The notes: generated by a model not told the origin, from the letters alone. A stretch of 30,718 bases of DNA from an uncultured Alphaproteobacteria bacterium (GCA_946481105.1 CAMLMM010000017.1:1-30718); one strand, 5' to 3'. Shown: positions 13,899 to 23,056, counted from the stretch's first letter. A program made the numbers and translations.

Positions 13899-14860
13899 AG
13901 TCCCGCATCCTTCGCGGCCAGAAATGCGGGCACAAGGATCACGATAAACAGCGCCGGCAGGAAGAATAAAATCATCGGCACAGTAAGTTTAGGCGGCAGC
14001 GATGCCGCCTTTCTTTCGGCTTCCGCCATACGCTGGTCGCGCAATTCATCGGCAATCACGCGCATCGCGCCGGATACGGATGTCCCGTATTGTTCCGCTT
14101 GAATCATGGCGGTTGCAAATGATTTGGCCGACCCGCTGCCGACGCGTTTGGCGAAATCCTGGAGCGCGCGGCGGCGGTCATTCAGCATTCCCATCTCGGC
14201 GCTCAGAATACCCAGTTCTTCGGCCAGCGTCGGCGCATGTTCGGAAATTTCATCACCCACGCGCAGAATGGCCTGTTCCAGACCGATACCACCCTGCACG
14301 CAAATCAACATCATGTCGAGCGCATCCGGAAACATCAGGCTTATATCCTGTTGACGCTTGATAATGTGGTTTTTGATCATGATGCGTGGCAGGAAAAATC
14401 CGGCCAGTCCCATAGCAGCGATAATACTCATAAATACCAGCGGTGAAACTTCCTTATCCCCATTGGCCAGCACAATCCACGCACCCAGCATCATCACAAT
14501 GGGAATGACCATGCGTGCAATCAGATAAATAATCGGGGCTTTAGTATCGCGGATACCGGCCTGCAACATCTGCTCGCGGACTTTCTCGCCCATCTCGCCG
14601 AACATCTGCTGGACTTTAAAGAAAAACGCCAGTGATTCACGCGCGGATCTCGCTGTCTTGACGTTCTGTTGACCGGGGCGTAACGCCGCTTCGCGCGCCT
14701 GTTCCATCAGGGCCTTGCGCTTCTTTTCGATGACATCCTGATAACGGTGTTTCTTTTCGTTCTTGTTCAGATACGGTAACGCAACGGCAATGAAAGTCAG
14801 CATGGCAAGAAGCGAACTCACCACCATGATAATCATCTGATCTATTTCATCACTGAACAT
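13895..14860 (-). CDS. tadC: Tad pilus inner-membrane platform protein TadC
   Basis: 321-residue GspF/PilC-family integral membrane protein; with TadB it forms the platform on which CpaF drives pilin extrusion or retraction. An N-terminal membrane segment (about 9-30), a basic cytoplasmic stretch, two segments at about 108-160, the T2SSF domain with SLMFPDALDMMLICVQGGIGLEQAI (about 173-200) and LGILSAEMGMLNDRRRALQDFAKRVG, and a C-terminal hydrophobic helix (about 293-315) are visible. It is last in the operon, starting 3 bases after the tadB stop, with AAGG before the ATG. Confidence 0.92.
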   Translation of the reverse strand: MFSDEIDQMIIMVVSSLLAMLTFIAVALPYLNKNEKKHRYQDVIEKKRKALMEQAREAALRPGQQNVKTARSARESLAFFFKVQQMFGEMGEKVREQMLQAGIRDTKAPIIYLIARMVIPIVMMLGAWIVLANGDKEVSPLVFMSIIAAMGLAGFFLPRIMIKNHIIKRQQDISLMFPDALDMMLICVQGGIGLEQAILRVGDEISEHAPTLAEELGILSAEMGMLNDRRRALQDFAKRVGSGSAKSFATAMIQAEQYGTSVSGAMRVIADELRDQRMAEAERKAASLPPKLTVPMILFFLPALFIVILVPAFLAAKDAGL

Positions 14861-14863
14861 TCA

Positions 14864-15841
14864 TTATACCTTAAAGTTAATCATCTGGCGCATAATCAGA
14901 CTACCCACCAGCATCATGCTGCCCGCGCCGCCTAGAAAGAATTTTCCTTTGAGCGTATAGAACAACGGGTCCATATAAGCCGGGTTAATAGCATAAAGAC
15001 CACCCGCCACCAGAATGGGTAGCGACCCAATAATCGCCGCCGATGATTTGGCCTCGGATGACAATGCTAATACCTTACGTTTCAACCGGAAGCGCGCGCG
15101 GATAACACGGGCCAGATTGGTCAGAATTTCCGATAGGCTCGACCCTGTCTGCTGCTGAATGGTAATACCGGTGGCAAACATCTGCATCTCGGTAATCGGC
15201 ATGCGCTCTGCGGCGTTCTGACATGCTTCCGCCAGCGGAATGCCAATCTTTTGCTCATCGTACACCTTGGACATTTCATCGCCGACAGGCCCGGAAAACT
15301 CGCGGGCCACCATGGATATAGCCTCGCCAATCGGCATACCGGCTTTCAGCAGGCGTACCATCGATTCAAGCGCATCGGGCATTTCTTCCAGAAATTTTTT
15401 CTGGCGGCGCTTGGCTTTCATCTTCAGATACATGCGCGGCAACCCGAATGTTCCGATAATCCAGAATAATCCGGTGATAAACAATCCCTGCCCCAGCAGT
15501 TTGATAATCAATGTTAAAATGATTCCAGTTACGAACGAATATATCCAGAATTTCTTGACCGGCGTATTGGTGTACCCCGCCTGCCGCAATAAATCCCGCA
15601 GCACAGCTGATTTTTTGGTTTTTGGCGCCTGGTTATTCTGAAGCTTTTTGGCCAGATCAGCGCGCTTCTTATCCATCGCGTCTTTGGAGTTCTCATCCGC
15701 AGCGGTAACTGACTTGCCTGAAATAATGGACAAAGCCCGCTTCTGACTTTGCTTGCGGTTCAAAATAAGCATGGCTGCCGCCATCCCCAAACTCAAGGAG
15801 ATAAACAACACAACCAGAAGGATAATCATTTGTTGTGGCAT
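14864..15841 (-). CDS. tadB: Tad pilus inner-membrane platform protein TadB
   Basis: 325-residue GspF/PilC-family protein, partner of TadC. An N-terminal transmembrane helix (about 4-27), a long charged cytoplasmic region (about 30-90) and a hydrophobic pair around 100-142 precede the T2SSF domain starting near EEMPDALESMVRLLKAGMPIGEAI (about 155-180). The domain continues through GIPLAEACQNAAERMPITEMQMFATGITIQQQTG. Two hydrophobic helices lie in the C-terminal 60 residues. Its start lies 21 bases after the cpaF stop and tadC follows after 3 bases, so co-transcription is expected. Confidence 0.92.
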   Translation of the reverse strand: MPQQMIILLVVLFISLSLGMAAAMLILNRKQSQKRALSIISGKSVTAADENSKDAMDKKRADLAKKLQNNQAPKTKKSAVLRDLLRQAGYTNTPVKKFWIYSFVTGIILTLIIKLLGQGLFITGLFWIIGTFGLPRMYLKMKAKRRQKKFLEEMPDALESMVRLLKAGMPIGEAISMVAREFSGPVGDEMSKVYDEQKIGIPLAEACQNAAERMPITEMQMFATGITIQQQTGSSLSEILTNLARVIRARFRLKRKVLALSSEAKSSAAIIGSLPILVAGGLYAINPAYMDPLFYTLKGKFFLGGAGSMMLVGSLIMRQMINFKV

Positions 15842-15862
15842 TTACACACCGCCTGTTTCTTA

Positions 15863-17389
15863 TTAGCCGTAGGCCTCTTCCATGGCATCCAGCACCAGCT
15901 GTTCCACACCAAAGGCTCTGGCTTTATCATAAAATTTCGGACGCATACCCGTGGATCGTTGCTTTGTTATCAGCTTCCCTTTTTCATCCTCACCCAAAAT
16001 TTCCAGTACGAAAAGATCCTGCATCGTGACGACTTCGCCTTCCATACCGGTAATTTCTGATACATGCGTGACTTTACGCGATCCATCGCGTAGGCGCTGC
16101 ACCTGAATAATCACGTTAATTGCCGCCGCAATCTGTTCGCGTACCGCCAGCGTCGGAATATTTAAGTTACCCATGGCAATCATGTTTTCCATACGCGACA
16201 GGGCTTCACGCGGGTTGTTGGCGTGAACTGTTCCCATTGATCCATCGTGACCGGTATTCATAGCTTGCAGCAGGTCGAAAGCTTCCGGGCCACGTACCTC
16301 CCCCACGATAATGCGCTCCGGGCGCATACGCAGGCAGTTCTTGACCAGATCGCGCATCGTGACTTCACCGACGCCTTCCAGGTTGGCCGGGCGCGTTTCC
16401 AGACGCACCACGTGCGGCTGTTGCAATTGAAGCTCGCAGGCATCCTCGCAGGTAATAACACGCTCTCCTGCCTCGATATAGCGTGTCAGGCAGTTCAGCA
16501 TCGTGGTTTTGCCGGAACCCGTACCCCCGGAGACCAGGACGTTCACGCGGCTGCGGCCAACCGCCATGATAAGCTTGGCGCAACTCGGCGTCATCGCCCC
16601 GAATTCGAGCAGTTTCTCGAGGGTCAGCTTGTCCTTCGCGAATTTACGAATGGTCATGCACGCGCCATCGACGGCCAGTGGCGGGATAATGACGTTCACA
16701 CGCGACCCGTCCGGCAAACGCGCATCGCATATTGGTGAGGCTTCATCAACACGACGGCCGATCGCGCCCACAATACGCTGACAGATCGTTACCAGATGCT
16801 GGTTATCGCGGAACTTGATGTCGGTTTTCTGAATTTTACCCTTACGTTCGACATAAACCGTTTCCGGGCCGTTAATCATGATATCGGCAATACCATCTTC
16901 CGCGAGCAGAATCTCCAGCGGGCCATAGCCCAGCATATCATCGGCGCATTCCTTGGCAATCTGCGCCATCTCCATCGGCGTCAGGTCCAGGTTACGGAAC
17001 CGGGCAATCTCTTCCACCGCCGTTTTGACTTCTTCACGCGCAGCCTTCCCGTCCATACGGGCCAGCGCCTTAAGATCGATGCCATCGCGCAGGTCGGCCC
17101 AGACGCGGTTCCGCGCCCGCTGCAGTCTGATAAGCGTTACCGAATCAGCCTCTCCACCCGGTGCGGTGATATGCACGGCTTCCTTACCGTGATCCAAAAA
17201 CTCGGCATCAATACTTTTTTTGTCTACCTCATGCGTTGCCGCAGTGGCCTGATTGAACGCTTCAGCTTTGGGAGCTTGAACAGCAGGAACAGCAACAGGT
17301 GCAGGCGCAACGGCAGTTACAGGGACTGGTGCCGGTGGTGGTGCCGCCGGTCTCGTATCTGCCTGCCCTGTTTTCTTGCCAAACGCCAT
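15863..17389 (-). CDS. cpaF: Tad pilus ATPase CpaF/TadA
   Basis: Secretion-superfamily hexameric ATPase that powers Tad pilus extension and retraction. 508 residues. A Pro/Ala/Val-rich N-terminal tail (about 10-45) is followed by an N-terminal helical domain and the ATPase core. The Walker A motif is [14 protein letters not shown] (about 287-300), the Asp box lies in [11 protein letters not shown], the Walker B is [25 protein letters not shown] and the His box is [18 protein letters not shown]. It sits 3 bases after the cpaE stop and upstream of tadB. Confidence 0.96.
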   Translation of the reverse strand: MAFGKKTGQADTRPAAPPPAPVPVTAVAPAPVAVPAVQAPKAEAFNQATAATHEVDKKSIDAEFLDHGKEAVHITAPGGEADSVTLIRLQRARNRVWADLRDGIDLKALARMDGKAAREEVKTAVEEIARFRNLDLTPMEMAQIAKECADDMLGYGPLEILLAEDGIADIMINGPETVYVERKGKIQKTDIKFRDNQHLVTICQRIVGAIGRRVDEASPICDARLPDGSRVNVIIPPLAVDGACMTIRKFAKDKLTLEKLLEFGAMTPSCAKLIMAVGRSRVNVLVSGGTGSGKTTMLNCLTRYIEAGERVITCEDACELQLQQPHVVRLETRPANLEGVGEVTMRDLVKNCLRMRPERIIVGEVRGPEAFDLLQAMNTGHDGSMGTVHANNPREALSRMENMIAMGNLNIPTLAVREQIAAAINVIIQVQRLRDGSRKVTHVSEITGMEGEVVTMQDLFVLEILGEDEKGKLITKQRSTGMRPKFYDKARAFGVEQLVLDAMEEAYG

Positions 17390-17392
17390 TCT

Positions 17393-18646
17393 TTATCTCG
17401 CTTTCAACTTTCCTAATAACCCACCCAGTTTATTTGGCGTACCGGACGCCGTTTTTGTATCCGTCCGGGCTTCCCCGCTTACCGACAAATTATCCTGAAT
17501 AAATTTCAGGATAATTTGGTAAACATCCTTCCCGCCTGGTATCTGCTCGATACTCTTTCCCTGTGTTTCCGCCATACCGAATACTTTGGGCGCTAGCGGC
17601 AATGTCAATTGCGGTTTCATCTTAATTGCCGCCTGAATATCGCCATCGCTGATATCCTGCCCGCCAAAGAATCCCTTCATGTTCACGACTAAGTGCAGGC
17701 CGTTTTCTACGCCTCCCCGCAACGTCTTGGTTTCCTGTAACAAACCGCGTGCCGCACGCAAGGACGGCAAGGACGGCGTCGCCACGACAACAATTTCATT
17801 GGCACGGGCAAAGACAGCCCGCATGATACTGGCGGGAGCGCGTGATAAATCGATAATAACCACCGGGTAGGACTGCATCAGACGGCTGAGAATAAGTTCA
17901 ATATGCTCGGCGGTTTCCACATCATCCAGTAATGGCTCGATACCCGTTGCGAGAAAGGATAACTTGTCATCAACGTTGACGATCATGCGCTTAAACGCGT
18001 CCTGATCGGAGGATACCGACGCGCGCGCTACTTCGTGTAACGTGGTTGTCGCTTCACTGCCCATGGCAACGCTCAAATACGACCAACCGGTCGCGACATC
18101 AAGAATAATGGTTTTCTGATTAAGTTCATGCGCAATCGCATGGGCCGAAACCTGCGCCAGTGTCGACGTTCCCACGCCACCTTTACTGCCAACATAGGCC
18201 AGCAACGCACTGCCGGGCGCCCCCAGGCGTTCAATCAGTATTTTGGCAATAACATCGGCCAGCACCACCTGTGATAACGGGCGGACCAGATAATCACTGA
18301 CGCCCATATCAATCAGTTTACGATAGAGATAGACATCATTGGTTGGACCAACAACGACAGCCGCCGTGTTCTCACCGCAGCTTCCGGCCAATATCTCAAG
18401 CCGGCTGGAGAACGTATCCGTAACTTCCTGTGTTTCTACCATCACCAGGTCGGGTGATGCGTGCTGGCTATATTGACCGATCGCGACCTCAACATCCCCG
18501 TCGATAATATCGAACGTCACGCGCGCAAAACGCCAGTCATCGCGCAATGCCGCAGCCGCCGCGCGGATATCGCCATCCCTGACAAACAGACTGACTCTGG
18601 CAGTTGGAAGAAGGACGGAATTAACGCCCGCCTGAGATTCACTCAT
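17393..18646 (-). CDS. cpaE: Pilus assembly ATPase-like protein CpaE/TadZ
   Basis: MinD/ParA-like polar localisation factor of Tad pili. 417 residues from the ATG at 18644-18646, chosen because AGGATAAAACT precedes it; an ATG 7 codons upstream is the alternative. The N-terminal third is receiver-like (about 10-135, with VSDYLVRPLSQVVLADVI). The ATPase domain begins with AYVGSKGGVGTSTLAQ at about 150-165. This Walker A keeps the signature Lys of the KGGVG motif, but the usual GK(T/S) Lys is absent (GTST), as in many CpaE/TadZ proteins, so ATP turnover may be weak. It continues with ILDVATGWSYLSVAMG and PVVIIDLSRAPASIMR. Confidence 0.92.
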   Translation of the reverse strand: MSESQAGVNSVLLPTARVSLFVRDGDIRAAAAALRDDWRFARVTFDIIDGDVEVAIGQYSQHASPDLVMVETQEVTDTFSSRLEILAGSCGENTAAVVVGPTNDVYLYRKLIDMGVSDYLVRPLSQVVLADVIAKILIERLGAPGSALLAYVGSKGGVGTSTLAQVSAHAIAHELNQKTIILDVATGWSYLSVAMGSEATTTLHEVARASVSSDQDAFKRMIVNVDDKLSFLATGIEPLLDDVETAEHIELILSRLMQSYPVVIIDLSRAPASIMRAVFARANEIVVVATPSLPSLRAARGLLQETKTLRGGVENGLHLVVNMKGFFGGQDISDGDIQAAIKMKPQLTLPLAPKVFGMAETQGKSIEQIPGGKDVYQIILKFIQDNLSVSGEARTDTKTASGTPNKLGGLLGKLKAR

Positions 18647-18670
18647 AGTTTTATCCTGACCGATCACACA

Positions 18671-18716
18671 ATTGTATTATTCTACAATGGCTATTATATG
18701 AACGGTTTATAAACCG
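18671..18716. promoter_or_regulatory. Two palindromes in the cpaD-cpaE gap, possible internal promoter
   Basis: CGGTTTATAAACCG (18703-18716) is a perfect 14-base palindrome. Next to it lies ATTGTA/TACAAT (18671-18676 and 18683-18688). On the minus strand a perfect TATAAT lies between them (18693-18698), upstream of cpaE, although a good -35 box is not seen. The 110-base gap from the cpaD stop to the cpaE start is the largest in the operon after the flp-cpaA gap. Confidence 0.4.
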
Positions 18717-18756
18717 GAGGTTAACTTTAGCTAGAATTTGCAGGGCTTAGGCTAAG

Positions 18757-19434
18757 TTACTTCGTGGCACCGCTGGTAGCGCTTTCACCCTGAAGAGGGG
18801 CATTCGGTTTATCACCATAATACCCGCGGGTGGATAGGACGCGTTCCTGGCGGCGGGCGTCGGAGTTATTGTTAAAGCCCTGCTTACCCAGCAGGTCCGA
18901 TGGCCGTGATACCTGGCGGGCCAGCAACGTCTCGACGGTACAGCCAAAGCGGTAATCCGGCTTGGCCGACGGGTTGCTCTGAATATCATTAGGCTGCTGA
19001 TAGCCTGGCATTGTGCCGCAATCCTGTGGTGCCATCGCGGTGATTGCCGGGAAAGTTATCAGGGTAGTCGATACATCGCCCGTCGCCGGGGATGCGACAA
19101 TGCTGACTTCAGCGTCACGCACACCATTCTCTGCCAATCCATCACGCAATTTGGCGGCGGCTTTTTCGGCTTTGGCCTTGGTATTCACTTTTGAATTCGG
19201 GTCATATGATACAAGCGCAGTCAGCTTGCCATTTCCAAACCGGTAATAATACTCGCCAATGGCATGGTAAAGACCTTCATTCATATGTTCAGTTGGAACA
19301 GTATCGGTAAACTGGTCATTATGAATTTCCAGACGGTTTGAATTGACCCAGCTTTCCGATTCAACGGAACAGGCGCTCAAACCTGACAATAAGGCTACGC
19401 ATCCCAGAACTGTTACTGCATGTTTCAGATACAT
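18757..19434 (-). CDS. cpaD: Pilus assembly lipoprotein CpaD
   Basis: 225-residue outer-membrane-associated lipoprotein that works with the CpaC secretin. A signal peptide ends in LLSGLSAC, a lipobox. The C-terminal half has the CpaD-family pattern: PQDCGTMPGYQ, then NDIQSNPSAKPDYRFGCTVETLLARQVSRPSDLLG. I chose the ATG at 19432-19434 because AGGATAAAAGCG precedes it; an ATG 7 codons upstream overlaps the cpaC stop. It starts 13 bases after cpaC. Confidence 0.88.
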   Translation of the reverse strand: MYLKHAVTVLGCVALLSGLSACSVESESWVNSNRLEIHNDQFTDTVPTEHMNEGLYHAIGEYYYRFGNGKLTALVSYDPNSKVNTKAKAEKAAAKLRDGLAENGVRDAEVSIVASPATGDVSTTLITFPAITAMAPQDCGTMPGYQQPNDIQSNPSAKPDYRFGCTVETLLARQVSRPSDLLGKQGFNNNSDARRQERVLSTRGYYGDKPNAPLQGESATSGATK

Positions 19435-19447
19435 CGCTTTTATCCTA

Positions 19448-21079
19448 TCAATCAATCATGTAACCGAAGGCCTGTTTCCCCTTGGGAATATTTTTGACCC
19501 GGTCGCCATAAATCTTGCGCATGTTACTTGAGAATACCTTGGTCATCGGGGATGTATCGAGGGGGACTATCGGACCAGGGCCCTCCATTTCCTGAACCAG
19601 GTCTTTTACCTGCTCATTCGTATATAAAGCCTTGGGTTTGCCTTTATCGCCCGGTGCCATCGCGGTTGTCGGCGGCATGGGTGGCATCGCGGATGACTGT
19701 GAATTTTCAAACACGGCTTTGGCCTGGGTTTGATCAGCGAAAGGCTGCACCAGATATGGGGTCACGATAACCACCATTTCAGTTTCCTGACGCTGGAAGC
19801 TTTTGGACGAAACGAGGTCACCCAGCACCGGCGTATCGCGAATGCCCGGAATACCCGACAGCCCTTTAGTGTTTTCAGATTTCAGCAATCCGGCCATCAT
19901 AATGCTGCCGCCACTGTTGATTTCCACTGTGGTTGACGCACGACGGACTTCCAGACCGGGAATCTGCACATCGGCCAGTGTCAGGCTGTTGCCCTGGTCG
20001 AGGGATGACACTTCCGTATTCATCTGCAGGGAAATACGGTCTTCAGACATTACAACCGGTTTGAAATTCAACGATACACCAAACTGCTTATAGGTAATGG
20101 TAACATTACCTTGCTGATCACGACCGGCCGGAACCGGAAATTCACCACCGGCCAGGAACCCGGCCTGTTCGCCGGATACAGCCGTCAGGTTTGGTTCAGC
20201 CAGAACATTAGCCAGATTATCGGCTTCCAGCGCATTGAGCAGCAACTGAATATCGCCCAGACCATTAATACCGGTATCGAAAATAAGGCTGGCGATGCTG
20301 AACGGATCTTCCGTCAAACCCGTCTGGGTATTAATATCCACACCACCCTGCAATCCATTCAAGCTGGAATATGGCGAGCGGCCAAAGACACTGGCCCCTG
20401 CCGTATTCAGATGGTTGCCGCTGGTCTCCAGCCCAAGTTCTTTCAGCACATCGCGGGACACTTCCAGAATACGAACGCGCAACGTGACCTGCTGCTCGCC
20501 CCGCACTTCCATCAGGTTTTCAATCATGGAATCAACATTAGACGACGATCCGCCACGGATCTCGCCCATATGGGCAGCCACCAGCTTGGCAATTTTCTGC
20601 GCAGCCGCCGGCGTGGACACAGTTCCGGTCAGCGCAACCTGATTACCGACGGTGTGGACCGACACACCTTTTTCATTCGGGAATACTTCATGAATTATGT
20701 TATCAATGGATACGGTGTCGATACGAACATGGACATCAAATTTTCGTAACACATTTCCTTCAGCATCCAGCGCGATGATATTCGTATCACCGAGACTGGC
20801 TCCGACCAGATACAGTTTATCGCTTTGCAGGGCCGACACATCGACAATCTTCGGATCGGCGACCATCAGATCGGCAACCTCACCCGGCAACCGGACAATC
20901 TCGGCCTTACCCATTGTAACTTTAACAACCTGGGAATCCCCCATTACCGGGGTAAATGTTTCCGTCGCTACGGCCGATGATGATGGCACCGTCGACATAA
21001 GAATCGCGCACACCACCCCCGACGCCAGGATCGTGGATAACTTGGTGGATAACGCAATGTTCTTTTTCATTTTCAACAT
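19448..21079 (-). CDS. cpaC: Outer-membrane secretin CpaC/RcpA
   Basis: Forms the outer-membrane channel for the Tad pilus. 543 residues. A signal peptide (about 1-38) has probable cleavage near SSAVA-TET. The pilus N-domain follows at about 45-115 (VDVSALQSDKLYLVGASLGDTNI...VHVRID). A BON-like region comes next (about 120-180, VHTVGNQVALTGTVSTPAAAQKIAKLV). The secretin core runs from about 200 to 450, with NALEADNLANVLAEPNLTAVSGEQAGFLAGGEFPVP and the late signature VEINSGGSIMMAGLL-K. A start at the Met three codons later is possible; neither has an obvious Shine-Dalgarno. Confidence 0.95.
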   Translation of the reverse strand: MLKMKKNIALSTKLSTILASGVVCAILMSTVPSSSAVATETFTPVMGDSQVVKVTMGKAEIVRLPGEVADLMVADPKIVDVSALQSDKLYLVGASLGDTNIIALDAEGNVLRKFDVHVRIDTVSIDNIIHEVFPNEKGVSVHTVGNQVALTGTVSTPAAAQKIAKLVAAHMGEIRGGSSSNVDSMIENLMEVRGEQQVTLRVRILEVSRDVLKELGLETSGNHLNTAGASVFGRSPYSSLNGLQGGVDINTQTGLTEDPFSIASLIFDTGINGLGDIQLLLNALEADNLANVLAEPNLTAVSGEQAGFLAGGEFPVPAGRDQQGNVTITYKQFGVSLNFKPVVMSEDRISLQMNTEVSSLDQGNSLTLADVQIPGLEVRRASTTVEINSGGSIMMAGLLKSENTKGLSGIPGIRDTPVLGDLVSSKSFQRQETEMVVIVTPYLVQPFADQTQAKAVFENSQSSAMPPMPPTTAMAPGDKGKPKALYTNEQVKDLVQEMEGPGPIVPLDTSPMTKVFSSNMRKIYGDRVKNIPKGKQAFGYMID

Positions 21080-21123
21080 TTTATAAAAAGCACCGAATGG
21101 GCTGGATAAAAGGTGGGATTTAA

Positions 21124-21966
21124 TTACTGACGAACGCGGACGTTTTCGATATCCTGACCACTATAGACTCTCACAATATCGGACTTTCCGCCAGAGCTCT
21201 TTTTCATTTTTCCTAATTCTTGGAGAATATCGCTGACTTCGACATCGGTCGTAAAGTTTTTAGCCTTCTTCTCGGCAACCTTGTCGTCCCCCAGCGCGCG
21301 CAAGACAAGCGACAGATCCCCCATCTGCGAGACCAGCGCCAGTTTTTCAGCCCCTTCACCATCAACTTCCAGGGTGACAGTCCGGCCAATCTTGGCTTTA
21401 TCATCTTCCTTGCGGGCCGACTGATCGATAGCCAGCACCTTTACATTCTCGAGCACTGTCTGCGACGCTTGGCGGCTGATTTTATTGGCTGCTTCGTCAC
21501 GCTCATCGCCCGACAGACGAACCTGATAAGTCAGAATAACATCAACACGGTCGCCCGGCGAAATAAAGCCACCCACCATGGATTCCGGCGAAACTTTAAT
21601 GGCCATGGCGCGATTACCCGGCTCAAGCGCCGATGCCAGAATATTGCCTTTGCCCGCGACAGTCAGGAATGCCTGCAGTAACGGCTCACCCGCACTCATG
21701 TCCCGGCGGATTTTGCCCTGGGCCATATCGGTTATTTTTTTATTGCCTTCGCGCACAACAACGCCCTGGGATACGGAATCCTTGGGCCAGTCCAGCCATT
21801 TAAAATTAGCATCACTGACCGGATCGCCGATTTTCAATGCCTTGCTGGCGACAGCAACCTGCACCATGCCGTCTTTCTTGGAACCGAAACTGACCTGCAC
21901 GATAATGGCCACCAGTAAAGCCACCACAAATCCGCCGCCCAGAACTATGAGAATATTCTTATTCAT
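21124..21966 (-). CDS. cpaB: Pilus assembly protein CpaB/RcpC
   Basis: 280-residue periplasmic protein anchored by one N-terminal membrane segment (about 5-27). A SAF domain follows (about 36-100: VQVAVASKALKIGDPVSDANFKWLDWP, then GKIRRDMSAGEPLLQAFL). The RcpC/CpaB domain contains NRAMAIKVSPESMVGGFISPGDRVDVILTY. The family stabilises the secretin and is required for Tad pili. The order cpaA-cpaB-cpaC is the standard one. Confidence 0.93.
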   Translation of the reverse strand: MNKNILIVLGGGFVVALLVAIIVQVSFGSKKDGMVQVAVASKALKIGDPVSDANFKWLDWPKDSVSQGVVVREGNKKITDMAQGKIRRDMSAGEPLLQAFLTVAGKGNILASALEPGNRAMAIKVSPESMVGGFISPGDRVDVILTYQVRLSGDERDEAANKISRQASQTVLENVKVLAIDQSARKEDDKAKIGRTVTLEVDGEGAEKLALVSQMGDLSLVLRALGDDKVAEKKAKNFTTDVEVSDILQELGKMKKSSGGKSDIVRVYSGQDIENVRVRQ

Positions 21967-22012
21967 GCTGCCATCTCACCATGCAAAACTTTAATTTTCA
22001 TTAAGAAATTTT

Positions 22013-22558
22013 TCAGAACATCTGTTGCAGTAAACTTGGACTCAAATAACCGCGGAATAGAAATCCGGCCAGCGTTCCCACCGCAATCGCAATACCATAG
22101 GGAATGGAAGGATGCCCTTCCTGCGCCTTGGCCGGCCAGCTTCCTTCGGCTGGATTTTTAAACGGCTTCTTCTTGCGTATATACAATGTGGCCACGCCAA
22201 TCACGCCCCCTGCCAGGGCCATATAAAACAGAAACGGCACCAGACCCTTCAGCCCAAGCCATAAAGCCACCGCGCTGGCGAATTTCGAATCCCCGGCCCC
22301 CAGTTGTTTCATCGCGAACATGGCACCGGTAATCATCAACACCAGCAACAGGGCGGATATATGACTCATGATCGGACCGAACATAATCGACCTTTGGTCG
22401 GTCAGGCTCAGCACACCATAAGCAACGGCAAAGGCCGCCAGAATAACAATCGATACGATATTGGGAATACGGAAGCCCTTATAGTCGGACGATGCCGCCA
22501 GCCAGCACATGCCAAGCGTCACCAGAACACCAAAAAAGAAAAACAGAAATCCAATCAT
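22013..22558 (-). CDS. cpaA: Prepilin peptidase CpaA/TadV (A24 family)
   Basis: Integral-membrane aspartic protease that removes the leader of Flp prepilin. 181 residues with about six hydrophobic segments. The two catalytic aspartates of the type IV prepilin peptidase family are visible: Asp in AASSDYKGFRIPN (near residue 25) and the GxGD motif in QLGAGDSKFA (near residue 97). The short length without an N-terminal methylase domain is normal for TadV/CpaA. It lies directly downstream of the pilin gene behind a hairpin. Confidence 0.92.
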   Translation of the reverse strand: MIGFLFFFFGVLVTLGMCWLAASSDYKGFRIPNIVSIVILAAFAVAYGVLSLTDQRSIMFGPIMSHISALLLVLMITGAMFAMKQLGAGDSKFASAVALWLGLKGLVPFLFYMALAGGVIGVATLYIRKKKPFKNPAEGSWPAKAQEGHPSIPYGIAIAVGTLAGFLFRGYLSPSLLQQMF

Positions 22559-22600
22559 ATCAATGAGGTATTTTTGAATGTGAATATCGAGGAGGAAGAA

Positions 22601-22629
22601 GAAAGCCCACCCAGAACGGGCGGGCTTTC
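22601..22629 (-). terminator. Hairpin between flp and cpaA, probable partial terminator
   Basis: GAAAGCCCACCC and GGGCGGGCTTTC pair over 12 positions with one internal mismatch and a 5-base loop. On the minus strand the stem is followed by TTCTTCTTCC, a broken T run. It begins 33 bases after the flp stop. Such a hairpin would let much pilin mRNA end early while some polymerases read into the assembly genes. Confidence 0.6.
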
Positions 22630-22661
22630 CGAATTACGAAACGATTCGTTATCGCATTAAA

Positions 22662-22850
22662 TTATGCCGGTGGTCCTTCTCTTAGTGTATCGCCCATCTC
22701 TGTAAATTTAGAGATCAACTCACCACCGAAGGCATATACAGCCCCCGCAATCGCCAGCGCAATACCGGCAGCAATCAGCGCATACTCAATCGCGGTCGCG
22801 CCATCTTCTTTTGTCGTATACGCTTGAAAAAGCGCAATCAGTTTCAGCAT
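22662..22850 (-). CDS. flp: Flp/PilA-family major pilin
   Basis: 62-residue Flp prepilin. The ATG at 22848-22850 has an AAGGAG site 7 bases upstream; an ATG 9 codons earlier lacks one. The leader ends in KEDG, followed by mature ATAIEYALIAAGIALAIAG. This contains the G/A cleavage point, the Glu at mature position 5 and the Tyr after it that define Flp pilins. The hydrophobic helix covers most of the mature protein. It is first in the tad operon. A CtrA-like site lies 85-99 bases upstream and a hairpin follows the gene. Confidence 0.95.
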   Translation of the reverse strand: MLKLIALFQAYTTKEDGATAIEYALIAAGIALAIAGAVYAFGGELISKFTEMGDTLREGPPA

Positions 22851-22934
22851 GTTTTTCTCCTTATTCAGTTCCAGCAAGATTTTTTATTTGTGTGTAAGCT
22901 CATCCCTTACATCTTCAGAATAGCTCCCAAAGCA

Positions 22935-22949
22935 TTAACAGCTCCTTAA
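22935..22949. promoter_or_regulatory. CtrA-like binding site upstream of flp
   Basis: TTAA (22935-22938), 7 bases, TTAA (22946-22949), followed by C on the plus strand, equals the CtrA full-site consensus TTAA-N7-TTAA(C). It lies 85-99 bases upstream of the flp start, a plausible promoter distance. In Caulobacter the pilin gene is controlled by CtrA; control here is inferred. Confidence 0.6.
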
Positions 22950-22999
22950 CGATATTTCAATTTCCATATAAATTACAGCTACTTAGCTTGCAACACAGC

Positions 23000-23026
23000 A
23001 AAAACACCCTCCAAAAGGAGGGTGTT
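23000..23026 (-). terminator. Rho-independent terminator of ndk
   Basis: A perfect 10-bp stem AACACCCTCC / GGAGGGTGTT with a 4-base loop (23003-23026). On the minus strand it reads into TTTTTGC. It lies about 30 bases after the ndk stop and separates ndk from the flp promoter region. Confidence 0.88.
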
Positions 23027-23056
23027 GAAAAAGCTTAACCTGTTCAAAAGGCTGTA

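Noticed and set aside
20111..20749. 212-codon plus-strand frame inside cpaC
   Set aside because: Shadow of the secretin gene; no independent start signal or domain.
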